Below, piece after piece: positions 57,123-64,000 of a stretch of DNA of 64,000 bases. Position 1 is the first letter of the stretch. Every line of letters begins with the position of its first letter. The position numbers and the translations under genes were made by a program. Under the pieces are notes generated by a model. That model did no database searches. It was not told where the DNA came from and saw only the letters and a program-made list of their open reading frames with translations. Source of the DNA: Saccharothrix espanaensis DSM 44229 (GTDB lineage: Bacteria > Actinomycetota > Actinomycetes > Mycobacteriales > Pseudonocardiaceae); contig NC_019673.1 of NCBI RefSeq assembly GCF_000328705.1, positions 9,001,501 through 9,065,500 on the forward strand. Direction: 5' to 3'.

Positions 57123-58268
57123 GTGGACTACCTGTGGATCGCGGGCGCGGTGGGCGTGACCGCCGCCGCCGTGCTGTTCGTGGTTCAGCAGCGAAGGGCG
57201 AAGAGCCTCCTCGGGCCCACGCTGGTGGGCTCGATCGGCGCGTTCCTGCTGGTCGCGGGCTGGCTGTTCGTCATCGACCCGAACGCGCCGAAGAACGAGG
57301 CGATCAAGACCGGCGGACTCGCGGGCGGTGCGCTCGTCGCGCTCTACGCGTTGTGGCTCAACGACCGCCGGCGGCGCACCGACGAGGCCCGGCAGAAGAT
57401 CGAGACCGCCCGGCACAAAATCGAGACCGCCCGGCAGAAGCTGGAGGACTCGCGGGCCGAACACGACCGGTCGCGGGTCGCCGACGAGCGGTTCGCCCGT
57501 TCGGTGGAACTCCTCGGGCACGACGCCGAACAGGTCCGGGTGGGTGCCATGCACGCGCTCGCCGGCCTGGCGCGCTCCCGCGCGGAGTACACCCAGACCG
57601 TGCTCGACGTGCTGTGCGCGTACCTGCGCCGGCCGTTCAGGCCGCGGTCGACCGACGACCCGACGCCCGTGCCCACCGAGGAGAGCGAGCGCGAGCTGGA
57701 GGTCCGGCTCAGCGCCCAGCGGCTGATCGCGGACCTGCTGCCGGCCGCAGACCAGGCCGACGCCGCGCTCTACGACCTCGACCTGACCCGGGCGTACCTG
57801 ACCTACTTCGACCTCTCGCACCGCCAGATCGGCCAGTTGACCATGCGCGCGGCCCGGCTGGTCGAGTCGAACTCGTTGCACCACACCGTCGTGCACGGCG
57901 GCGCGTGGTTCACCGACTGCGAGAGCCGGGGCCGGCTCCACCTGCACGACGTGGTGTTCCGCGAGAAGGCCTGGTTCAGCCGGTTCGCCGGCGCGGAGAA
58001 CACCGACTTCTCCCGCACGCGGTTCCTCGGCCCCAACAAGTTCGCGGGCGCCCGGTTCACCGGCCGGGTGAGCTTCGAGGACGCGGAGTTCGCCGAGCCG
58101 ATCGACTTCGCCGGTGCCGAGTTCCGCGGCGCGTTCGACCTGCGGCTGGGCCGGGCGACGGTGGCCCGGACGCACGGCATGAAGGTGTCCCTGGAGCACG
58201 AGACGCTGCTGCCCGAGGGCTGGGTGGTCGACCCCCGCGACTCGGTGACCGGCCTGGTGAGGAGCTGA
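57123..58268 (+). CDS. membrane-anchored pentapeptide-type protein, paralogue 1
   Basis: A 381-residue protein with two membrane helices (about 4-20 and 36-57), then EAIKTGGLAGGALVALYALW and a basic coiled coil (DRRRRTDEARQKIETARHK). A helical ADERFARSVELLG/AMHALAGLAR segment follows, and a C-terminal part of pentapeptide-like A-x-F repeats (about 280-350: AENTDFSRTRFLG, KFAGARFTG, EDAEFAEPIDFAGAEF). The next gene is a clear paralogue. Proteins of this layout are common in actinomycetes and unexplained. GTG 57123 is preceded weakly by AGGAAG; ATG 57030 is an alternative. Confidence 0.7.
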   Translation: MDYLWIAGAVGVTAAAVLFVVQQRRAKSLLGPTLVGSIGAFLLVAGWLFVIDPNAPKNEAIKTGGLAGGALVALYALWLNDRRRRTDEARQKIETARHKIETARQKLEDSRAEHDRSRVADERFARSVELLGHDAEQVRVGAMHALAGLARSRAEYTQTVLDVLCAYLRRPFRPRSTDDPTPVPTEESERELEVRLSAQRLIADLLPAADQADAALYDLDLTRAYLTYFDLSHRQIGQLTMRAARLVESNSLHHTVVHGGAWFTDCESRGRLHLHDVVFREKAWFSRFAGAENTDFSRTRFLGPNKFAGARFTGRVSFEDAEFAEPIDFAGAEFRGAFDLRLGRATVARTHGMKVSLEHETLLPEGWVVDPRDSVTGLVRS

Positions 58269-58273
58269 CCCGC

Positions 58274-59230
58274 GTGCGCGGACGGTTGTTGCTCGCGGCG
58301 AGCGTGGTGGCCGCGGTGCTGGTGACGGTGGGGACCACCGCGGCGCTGCTGTGGGTCGAGCCCAAGCAGTCGGTGTCCGAGGCGATCAAGACCGGCGGGC
58401 TCGCGGGCGGTGCCGTCGTGGCGCTGTACGCGTTGTGGCTCAACGACCGGCGGCGGCGCACCGACGAGGCGCGGCACGAACTGGAGAGCGACAAGACCGC
58501 CGACGAGCGGTTCGCGCGGGCCGTGGAGATGCTGGGCAACGAGGCCGACCAGGTGCGGGTCGGGGCGATGCACGCGCTGGCCGGCCTGGCGCGGGCCACG
58601 CCCCGGTACCGGCAGACCGTGCTGGACGTGCTGTGCGCGTACCTGCGCCGGCCGTTCTCCCACCCGGCGTTCAAGCAGCGGCCCGCGGACCCCGACCAGG
58701 CGCGCTACCCGGAGGGCGAGGCCGTGGAGATGCCGACGTCGGAGGAGGACGGGGAGCGCACGGTCCGGCTGACCGCGCAACGCCTGATCACCGACCTGCT
58801 GCCGTGGGGCCAGAACACCGACCCGACCCTCTACCACCTGGACCTGACCGGCGCGAACATCGAGTACCTGCGCCTGGAGGGCCGGCGAGTCGGCCGGCTG
58901 ACCGCGCGGCGCACCCGGTTCCACGGGATCACCGCGTTCCGCGAGGTCAGGTTCTCGAAGCCGGCGCTGTTCTCCGGCGCCAAGTTCCACGGCCGCGTCG
59001 ACTTCCAGCAGGCCCGCTTCGCTGGCGGCTTGTCGTTGCAGGACGCGGAGTTCGGGCGGGAACTGGACGTCCGAGGCGCGGAGGCGGACCTGTTCGTCCA
59101 CATGCCGCCGACACCGCCGACGCTGGTCGGCTCGCTCAAGGTGCTGCCGGGGACGAGGGTGAAGGAAGACCCGGCGGGCTGGGACCTGACCGGGATCGAG
59201 GAAGCCCGCCTGGTCGGCCGCGACGGCTAG
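58274..59230 (+). CDS. membrane-anchored pentapeptide-type protein, paralogue 2
   Basis: A 318-residue paralogue of the preceding protein with one N-terminal span (7-28) plus the shared EAIKTGGLAGGAVVALYALW helix. Shared blocks are DRRRRTDEAR, ADERFARAVEMLG, QVRVGAMHALAGLAR and TVLDVLCAYLRRPF. The C-terminal pentapeptide-like part is shorter (FSGAKFHGRVDFQQARFAGG). It starts 5 bp after the stop of paralogue 1, so the two are in one operon. Function unknown. Confidence 0.7.
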   Translation: MRGRLLLAASVVAAVLVTVGTTAALLWVEPKQSVSEAIKTGGLAGGAVVALYALWLNDRRRRTDEARHELESDKTADERFARAVEMLGNEADQVRVGAMHALAGLARATPRYRQTVLDVLCAYLRRPFSHPAFKQRPADPDQARYPEGEAVEMPTSEEDGERTVRLTAQRLITDLLPWGQNTDPTLYHLDLTGANIEYLRLEGRRVGRLTARRTRFHGITAFREVRFSKPALFSGAKFHGRVDFQQARFAGGLSLQDAEFGRELDVRGAEADLFVHMPPTPPTLVGSLKVLPGTRVKEDPAGWDLTGIEEARLVGRDG

Positions 59231-59409
59231 CGCACGCCCGCCACGAACACCCGGAACGCCCGAGCCGGGAACACCAACACCGGCCCACCCGGCTGCTTGC
59301 TGTCCCGCACGGCCGTTTCCCGGTCCAGACGCGCGAGTTCGACGCACTGCGCGTCGCCGCCACCGTTGGTGTAGCTGCTCTTGCGCCACCGCGCGCCTTC
59401 GAGAGACAT
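59227..59409 (-). CDS. DUF397 small protein
   Basis: A 60-residue DUF397 protein: N-terminal WRKSSYTNGGGDAQCVELA and C-terminal VRDSKQPGGPVLVFPARAF. DUF397 proteins are normally encoded beside an XRE-type regulator with a DUF5753 domain, thought to act as pairs in development or as toxin-antitoxin-like switches. Here the partner upstream is reduced to a fragment. It converges on the pentapeptide gene, with a 4-bp overlap of ends. Confidence 0.88.
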   Translation of the reverse strand: MSLEGARWRKSSYTNGGGDAQCVELARLDRETAVRDSKQPGGPVLVFPARAFRVFVAGVR

Positions 59410-59417
59410 CGTCGCTC

Positions 59418-59600
59418 CTAGCCGTTCGCGAGCTCACTGATCCTGTCGTTCAGTATCCCGCTCGACCGTTGCGTGGAAGCAGCCATCTGCCAAGCCTGCT
59501 CGAACGCGAGGACGCACGGCTCGGTGGCCTTCCCGGGATTGCTGTTCTCGATCTTCGAGAACCCACTTCCGCTCCACCGCCGTGGCCGAAGGCGTGCCGT
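59418..59600 (-). pseudogene. remnant of XRE/DUF5753 regulator paired with DUF397
   Basis: Reading the minus strand toward the stop at 59418-59420 gives RWSGSGFSKIENS, which looks like the recognition helix of an XRE domain, followed within about ten residues by FEQAWQMAASTQRSSG and NDRISELANG, resembling the C-terminus of a DUF5753 domain. The roughly 200 residues expected between them are missing and no start codon or first HTH helices are intact. An internal deletion of the DUF397 partner gene is the simplest reading. Confidence 0.45.
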
Positions 59601-59783
59601 GAGAACGATCAGCCACTAGGCCACCTGATCGAGTGAACGTTCGAGCAGATGATCGGTGAGGCCGAGCGGGCGCTCGAAGAGCTGCGCCGAGCGCGCACCT
59701 GACCACCCGGCCGCCCTCTGATGGACAGCCCGCCGCACCTGGCGCAGGCTGGTGGACGCATCCAGACGAGAGGTGGGCACAGC
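59601..59783. other. gap before the aldo/keto reductase without an intact gene
   Basis: With the XRE remnant and the stretch 59410-59417 this makes 374 bp lacking an intact gene. A short plus-strand frame at 59640-59702 (FEQMIGEAERALEELRRA) has coding-like composition but is cut by a stop just upstream, so it may be another gene fragment. Confidence 0.35.
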
Positions 59784-60629
59784 ATGCGGCAGCGCCGGAT
59801 TGGGGACGTGCGGGTCAGTGCGATCGGACTGGGCGGGATGCCGATGTCCGGGCAGGGCCGGCCGCCGCGCGAACGGGCCGTCGCGACCGTCCGGGCCGCC
59901 GTCGAGGCCGGGGTGACGCTGATCGACACCGCCGACGCGTACTCGGCGGACGAGCACGACTTCGGGCACAACGAGACGTTGATCGCGGACGCCCTGAAAG
60001 GCGTCGACGGCGTCCTGGTCGCCACCAAGGGCGGCCACACCCGGACCGCCGGCGGCGGGTGGGGGCTCGACGGGCGGCCCGAGTACCTGAAGGCGGCGTG
60101 CGAGGCGTCGCTGCGCCGGCTCGGGGTCGAGGCGATCGACCTCTACCAGTTCCACCGGCCCGACCCGGAGGTGCCGATCGCCGAGTCCGTCGGCGCGCTG
60201 GCCGACCTGCTGGACGCGGGCAAGATCCGGCACGCCGGGGTGTCCAACTTCGACCCCGCGCAGATCCTGGAGGCCGACGAGGTGCTGGGCGGGCGGCTCG
60301 CCGCGGTGCAGAACCAGTTCTCGCCGGCCTACCGGTCCTCCGAGCCGGAACTGGAGCTGTGCGCGGAGCGCGGCATCGCGTTCCTGCCGTGGAGCCCGCT
60401 GGGCGGGATCGGCGCGGCCGGTGAGCTGGGGTCGCGGTTCGCGGTCTTCGCGGACGTGGCGCGGGCGCACGGCGTGAGCCCCCAGCAGGTGTGCCTCGCG
60501 TGGCTGCTCGCGAAGTCGCCGGCGGTCGTGCCGATCCCCGGTGCATCCCGGCCGGAGAGCATCCGCGACTCGGCCGCGGCGGTGCACCTGGAGCTGTCCG
60601 ACGAGGAGCTCAAGCGGCTGGACGGGTGA
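59784..60629 (+). CDS. aldo/keto reductase
   Basis: A 281-residue TIM-barrel oxidoreductase with the catalytic Asp/Tyr segment (IDTADAYSADEHDFGHNE), Lys in VATKGGHT, His in YQFHRPDP and the NADPH site near the C-terminus (VPIPGASRPESIRDS). It reduces aldehydes or ketones with NADPH; substrate unknown. ATG 59784 starts the family N-terminus MRQRRIGDVRVSAIGLGG. Confidence 0.9.
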   Translation: MRQRRIGDVRVSAIGLGGMPMSGQGRPPRERAVATVRAAVEAGVTLIDTADAYSADEHDFGHNETLIADALKGVDGVLVATKGGHTRTAGGGWGLDGRPEYLKAACEASLRRLGVEAIDLYQFHRPDPEVPIAESVGALADLLDAGKIRHAGVSNFDPAQILEADEVLGGRLAAVQNQFSPAYRSSEPELELCAERGIAFLPWSPLGGIGAAGELGSRFAVFADVARAHGVSPQQVCLAWLLAKSPAVVPIPGASRPESIRDSAAAVHLELSDEELKRLDG

Positions 60630-60711
60630 CAGCCCCCGGATGCGGAACCGGACGAAAGGCTCGAAGATCTAGTCCGGATGCACCAATCGCCTAGGCTCAT
60701 TGGGGGCGTCG

Positions 60712-61509
60712 ATGACCCATCGACTCCGCACCTTGACCGCACAACTCGGCGCGGTGGTGATCACGCTGGTGATCGCACCGGCGGCACACGCGCTGCCGGA
60801 AGGCGCCGCGGACCACTACGCCGGCTCGCAGATCGCCAAACACGAGGGGACGACGAGGTCACGCGCGGCGCGCCTGCCCGACGGCCGGGTGCCCGGCATG
60901 GACGTGAGCAGCCACCAGGGCGACGTGGACTGGCGGCGCGCCTGGGGTGACGGCGCGCGGTTCGCGTACGTGAAGGCCACCGAGGGCACCGGCTACCGCA
61001 ACCCGCACTTCAGCCAGCAGTACGACGGCTCCTACCAGGTCGGCATGATCCGCGGCGCGTACCACTTCGCACTGCCCGACCGGTCCGCCGGCTGGGAGCA
61101 GGCCGACTTCTTCGTGAACAACGGCGGGGGCTGGTCGGCGGACGGCAAGACCCTGCCCGGTGCGCTGGACATGGAGTACAACCCCTACGGCGACACCTGC
61201 TACGGCATGAGCCAGGACTCGATGGGCGCGTGGGTGAAGGGGTTCAGCGACCGCGTCCGGGAGCGGACCGGCCGGTACCCGACGATCTACACGTCCACGA
61301 ACTGGTGGAACCGGTGCGTCGGCTGGACGGCGACGTTCGGGTCGACCAACCCGCTGTGGGTGGCGCACTACGCCGACCAGCTCGGCGCCCTGCCGAACGG
61401 GTGGGACTACGAGACCATCTGGCAGTGGCAGGCCGCGGGCCTGTTCCCGGGTGACCAGAACCTGTTCAACGGCAACTACGACCAGTTGCTCCAGATAGCG
61501 CTGGGGTAA
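60712..61509 (+). CDS. secreted GH25 lysozyme (muramidase), copy 1
   Basis: A 265-residue exported enzyme with a signal peptide (about 1-27). A short pro-region carries GSQIAKHEG, and the GH25 domain begins at GMDVSSHQGDVDW. Catalytic residues are D in GMDVSSHQ and the D-x-E of ALDMEYNPYG. It cleaves the MurNAc-GlcNAc bond of peptidoglycan. The C-terminus ends with the barrel, with no wall-binding domain. A paralogue follows 115 bp downstream. ATG 60712 starts the signal peptide. Confidence 0.92.
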   Translation: MTHRLRTLTAQLGAVVITLVIAPAAHALPEGAADHYAGSQIAKHEGTTRSRAARLPDGRVPGMDVSSHQGDVDWRRAWGDGARFAYVKATEGTGYRNPHFSQQYDGSYQVGMIRGAYHFALPDRSAGWEQADFFVNNGGGWSADGKTLPGALDMEYNPYGDTCYGMSQDSMGAWVKGFSDRVRERTGRYPTIYTSTNWWNRCVGWTATFGSTNPLWVAHYADQLGALPNGWDYETIWQWQAAGLFPGDQNLFNGNYDQLLQIALG

Positions 61510-61624
61510 CCCGTGCCACCCCGCGATGGTGAACAATTAACCGCAACACTGGCTATCCGGTTGGCACAGCGGCACACTGCGGTATCGAGTCGCCACCCTG
61601 CACTGACTCGAAAGGTGCCTTGCG

Positions 61625-62407
61625 ATGAAAGCCCTGCTCACCGGAGCGACCGCGGTCGTCGCCGCCCTCGCCCTCGCCACCCCGGCCACCGCCGCGCCCG
61701 TCGTCCCCGAAGACCACGCCATGGGTTCGCAGATCGCCAAGCACGAAGGCGGCGGCGACCGGCGGATCGCCCTCGACGCCGACCCGTCGGCCCAGGCCGT
61801 CGTCTACGGCATCGACGTCAGCGGCCACCAGGGCAACGTCGACTGGGCCCACTGGTGGGGCCAGGGCAAGCGGTTCGCCTACGTGAAGGCCACCGAGAGC
61901 ACCACGTACCGGAACCCGTACTTCGCCCAGCAGTACAACGGTTCCTACAACGTCGGCATGATCCGCGGCGCGTACCACTTCGCGCTGCCCGACAAGTCGT
62001 CCGGCGCGACCCAGGCGGACTACTTCGTGAACAACGGCGGCGGGTGGTCGCGCGACGGCAAGACCCTGCCCGGGGCGCTGGACATGGAGTACAACCCGTA
62101 CGGGGCCACCTGCTACGGGTTGTCGAAGGCGTCGATGGTGGCGTGGATCCGCTCGTTCAGCGACCGCTACCAGGCCCGGACCGGGCGCTGGCCGGTCATC
62201 TACACGTCCACGAGCTGGTGGAACCAGTGCGCGTCCGGCGATTTCAGCTCGACCAACCCGTTGTGGGTGGCGCGCTACTCGTCCAGTGTCGGCACACTGC
62301 CCTACAACTGGGGCTACCACACGTTCTGGCAGTACTCGTCGGCACCGATCGACCAGAACCAGTTCAACGGGGCCGCCGACCGGCTCCGAGCGCTGGCCAA
62401 CGGCTGA
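61625..62407 (+). CDS. secreted GH25 lysozyme (muramidase), copy 2
   Basis: A 260-residue paralogue of copy 1 with its own signal peptide (1-24), the same GSQIAKHEG pro-region motif and GH25 domain (GIDVSGHQGNVDW, ALDMEYNPYGATC). The two copies share long blocks such as YFVNNGGGW and TLPGALDMEYNPYG but differ in the pro-region. The upstream gap lets it have its own promoter. Both are probably extracellular wall-remodelling or competitor-lysing enzymes. Confidence 0.92.
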   Translation: MKALLTGATAVVAALALATPATAAPVVPEDHAMGSQIAKHEGGGDRRIALDADPSAQAVVYGIDVSGHQGNVDWAHWWGQGKRFAYVKATESTTYRNPYFAQQYNGSYNVGMIRGAYHFALPDKSSGATQADYFVNNGGGWSRDGKTLPGALDMEYNPYGATCYGLSKASMVAWIRSFSDRYQARTGRWPVIYTSTSWWNQCASGDFSSTNPLWVARYSSSVGTLPYNWGYHTFWQYSSAPIDQNQFNGAADRLRALANG

Positions 62408-62429
62408 GGCGTCCGCCCGCACCGGAAAG

Positions 62430-62468
62430 GGGTGGTCGGGGAGCACTCCGCAAGCTCCCCGACCACCC
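62430..62468. terminator. hairpin after the second lysozyme gene
   Basis: A perfect 15-bp stem (62430-62444 with 62454-62468) with a 9-nt loop, 23 bp after the stop. No T-run. It lies between convergent genes. Confidence 0.7.
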
Positions 62469-62497
62469 GCCTCCACGTCGGTCGACCAGTGCCCAAC

Positions 62498-62563
62498 CGA
62501 ACAGGACTCAGTCGAACAAGACTTAGCCGAACAGGACTCGGTCGAACAGAACTCAGTCGAACA
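62498..62563 (-). repeat. tandem 15-bp repeats duplicating the purL 3' end
   Basis: On the minus strand, CTGTTCGACTGAGTT-like units repeat four to five times. The first contains the last codons of purL (Leu-Phe-Asp) and its TGA, so the stop region itself has been tandemly copied. Two further in-frame stop codons occur in later units. Confidence 0.8.
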
Positions 62564-64000
62564 GGGCCGGGAGGGTGCCCTCCCAGGCCGCGCGCAGCTC
62601 GTCGAGGTCGAGCTGACCCAGCTCCTGGATCTCCAGCGAGCGCGACTCCGGGTCCACCACGCCGACCTTGCGCCACGGCAGACCGCGCGCCGTGCACATG
62701 TCGGTGAACCGCAGCTCCTCCGTGCGCGGCACGGCGACCAGCGCCCGGCCCGCGGACTCGCTGAACAGCTCGGTGAACAGGTCGCCCTCCAGGAACACCC
62801 GCGCGCCGGTCTCGCCGATCAGGCAGGTCTCCACCAGCGCCTGCGCCAAGCCGCCCTCGGCCAGGTCGTGCGCGGCGGAGAGCATCCCGTCCCGCGACCC
62901 GGCCACCAGCACCTCGCCGAGCAGCTTCTCGCGCGCCAGGTCGACCTTCGGCGGCACGCCGCCCAGGTGCCCGTGCACGACGTGCGCCCACTCCGAGCCG
63001 CCGAACTCCGCGTGCGTCTCACCGAGCAGGACCAGCGTCTCGCCGGCCTCCGCGCCCACCCCGGTCGGGATGCGGCGGCGCACGTCGTCGATCACGCCGA
63101 GCACGCCCACCACCGGCGTCGGCAGGATCGCCGTCGCGCCGGTCTGGTTGTAGAACGAGACGTTGCCGCCGGTCACCGGGATGCCCAGCGCGACGCAGCC
63201 GTCCGCGAGGCCCTTCACCGCCCGCTCGAACTGCCACATCACGCCCGGGTCCTCCGGCGAGCCGAAGTTCAGGCAGTTGGTGACCGCGACCGGCGTCGCA
63301 CCGCTGGTCGCCACGTTCCGGTACGCCTCGGCCAGCGCGAGCTGCGCGCCCGCGTACGGGTCGAGCCGGGTGTAGCGGCCGTTGCAGTCCGTGGACAGCG
63401 CCACGCCCCGGTTGGTCTCCTCGTCGATCCGGATCATGCCCGAGTCCGACGGCTGCGCGAGCACCGTGCCGCCCCGCACGTACCGGTCGTACTGCTGGGT
63501 GACCCACTTCTTCGACGCCAGGTTCGGCGACGCGGCCATCGTCTTCACCAGGGCCAGCAGGTCCTCGCGGGCCGGCTTGGGCAGCGCGTCCGGGGTGTTC
63601 GCGACCAGCTCGTCCTGGTCCGCTGGGCGCTCGATCGGCCGGTTGTAGACCGGGCCCTCGTGCGCGACGGTGCGCGGCGGGACGTCCACCACGACCTCGT
63701 CGTGCCAGGTGATCACCAGCCGCTCGCCCTCGGTGACCTCGCCGATCTCGGTGGCGATGACGTCCCACTTGGCGCAGACCGCCATGAACGCGTCCACGTC
63801 CTCCGGCCGCACGACCGCGCACATGCGCTCCTGCGACTCGCTGGACAGGATCTCCGCCGGCGTCATGCCGGTGGCGCGCAGCGGGACCCGCTCCAGGTGC
63901 ACGCGCATCCCGCCGTCACCGGCGGAGGCCAGCTCGCTGGTCGCGCAGGACAGGCCCGCGCCGCCGAGGTCCTGGATGCCGACCACGAGGCGCTCGCGGA
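62553..64000 (-). CDS. purL: phosphoribosylformylglycinamidine synthase PurL, 3' two-thirds (5' end outside window)
   Basis: About 482 codons of a small-type PurL (around 750 residues in full) reach the window edge. Visible are DLGGAGLSCATSELA, ERMCAVVRPEDV, the phosphate/ATP loop GNVSFYNQTGATAI and LGETHAEFGGSEWAHV. It uses PurQ-supplied ammonia to convert FGAR to FGAM in purine synthesis. The terminal residues are LPALFD, followed by tandem repeats of the stop region. The order purL-...-purF-purM matches mycobacteria. Confidence 0.95.
   Translation of the reverse strand, partial: RERLVVGIQDLGGAGLSCATSELASAGDGGMRVHLERVPLRATGMTPAEILSSESQERMCAVVRPEDVDAFMAVCAKWDVIATEIGEVTEGERLVITWHDEVVVDVPPRTVAHEGPVYNRPIERPADQDELVANTPDALPKPAREDLLALVKTMAASPNLASKKWVTQQYDRYVRGGTVLAQPSDSGMIRIDEETNRGVALSTDCNGRYTRLDPYAGAQLALAEAYRNVATSGATPVAVTNCLNFGSPEDPGVMWQFERAVKGLADGCVALGIPVTGGNVSFYNQTGATAILPTPVVGVLGVIDDVRRRIPTGVGAEAGETLVLLGETHAEFGGSEWAHVVHGHLGGVPPKVDLAREKLLGEVLVAGSRDGMLSAAHDLAEGGLAQALVETCLIGETGARVFLEGDLFTELFSESAGRALVAVPRTEELRFTDMCTARGLPWRKVGVVDPESRSLEIQELGQLDLDELRAAWEGTLPALFD

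Noticed and set aside
59640..59702. Short plus-strand coding-like frame (FEQMIGEAERALEELRRA)
   Set aside because: A stop codon lies immediately upstream in frame, and the piece is too short to assign; noted only as a possible fragment.
62498..62563. Possible CRISPR or att-site repeats
   Set aside because: The 15-bp units are head to tail and clearly copied from the purL stop region; no integrase is nearby.

Overview
The window is about 71% GC, uses many GTG starts, and carries mycothiol (mshD), type VII (ESX) accessory genes, a DUF397 gene, a PF04672 methyltransferase, a DasR-type operator and an RsiG-like anti-sigma factor. This fits a filamentous actinomycete of the Pseudonocardiales (Saccharothrix/Lentzea/Actinosynnema-like; genus is inference). 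The backbone follows the gene order of the Mycobacterium tuberculosis Rv0803-Rv0822c block: LCP protein, phoU, pst genes, mshD, glnR, lmeA, thioredoxin, sulfurtransferase operon, nitrobindin, pabC, ygfZ, DUF3073, purM, purF, sterol-carrier-like gene and purL. Lineage-specific modules are inserted between these anchors.

Layout. 0-1.2 kb: end of an LCP protein and phoU, preceded by a PHO box. 1.3-4.6 kb (minus): ESX substrate cassette 1 (YxxxD helical protein, DUF3558 lipoprotein, PPE-like protein, EspG). 4.8-8.7 kb (minus): pstSCAB with a PHO box. 8.9-15.5 kb: mshD, glnR, hydrolase, lmeA, thioredoxin, a 25-codon Cys leader peptide, DUF4395-sulfurtransferase-DUF1416, a 32-residue membrane peptide and nitrobindin. 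15.6-19.8 kb: pxpBC behind a palindrome, and a GH18 chitinase behind a DasR-type site. 19.8-26.7 kb: pabC, Fur, ygfZ, BKACE, RsiG-like protein, an MFS gene behind an SOS box, an unknown protein and DUF3073. 26.7-30.4 kb: an old yellow enzyme, then Crp, a cyclase-like protein with a RHIM-like motif, and a His-repeat partner whose frame appears broken. 30.4-39 kb (mostly minus): a sigma/zinc-finger/TM/ectodomain fusion, a lectin-like secreted protein, SMR-SDR with a divergent TetR, arfB, and a SigE-type sigma pair. 39-42.5 kb (minus): purM, purF and an MDMPI enzyme. 42.5-49.7 kb: EspC-like and DUF1023 genes, a duplicated lipoprotein, a sterol-carrier-like gene, and ESX substrate cassette 2. 49.8-57 kb: GH2 exo-glucosaminidase, a glucose dehydrogenase with an odd repeat insert, a PAS-GGDEF-EAL protein and a methyltransferase. 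57-64 kb: tandem pentapeptide-type membrane proteins, DUF397 with a broken XRE partner, an aldo/keto reductase, two GH25 lysozymes and the 3' part of purL.

How it works together. Phosphate uptake (pst, phoU) appears to be a PhoP regulon. Chitinase and exo-glucosaminidase would turn chitin/chitosan into GlcNAc and glucosamine, and at least the chitinase looks DasR-controlled. The sulfur operon appears cysteine-sensed through its leader peptide. RsiG and the GGDEF/EAL enzyme point to c-di-GMP control of differentiation. Three small proteins with C-terminal YxxxD/E signals, two PPE-like proteins and two EspG chaperones form duplicated ESX export cassettes; no ESX core (EccB/C/D) lies in the window. 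I saw no tRNA, rRNA, CRISPR array or intact insertion sequence.
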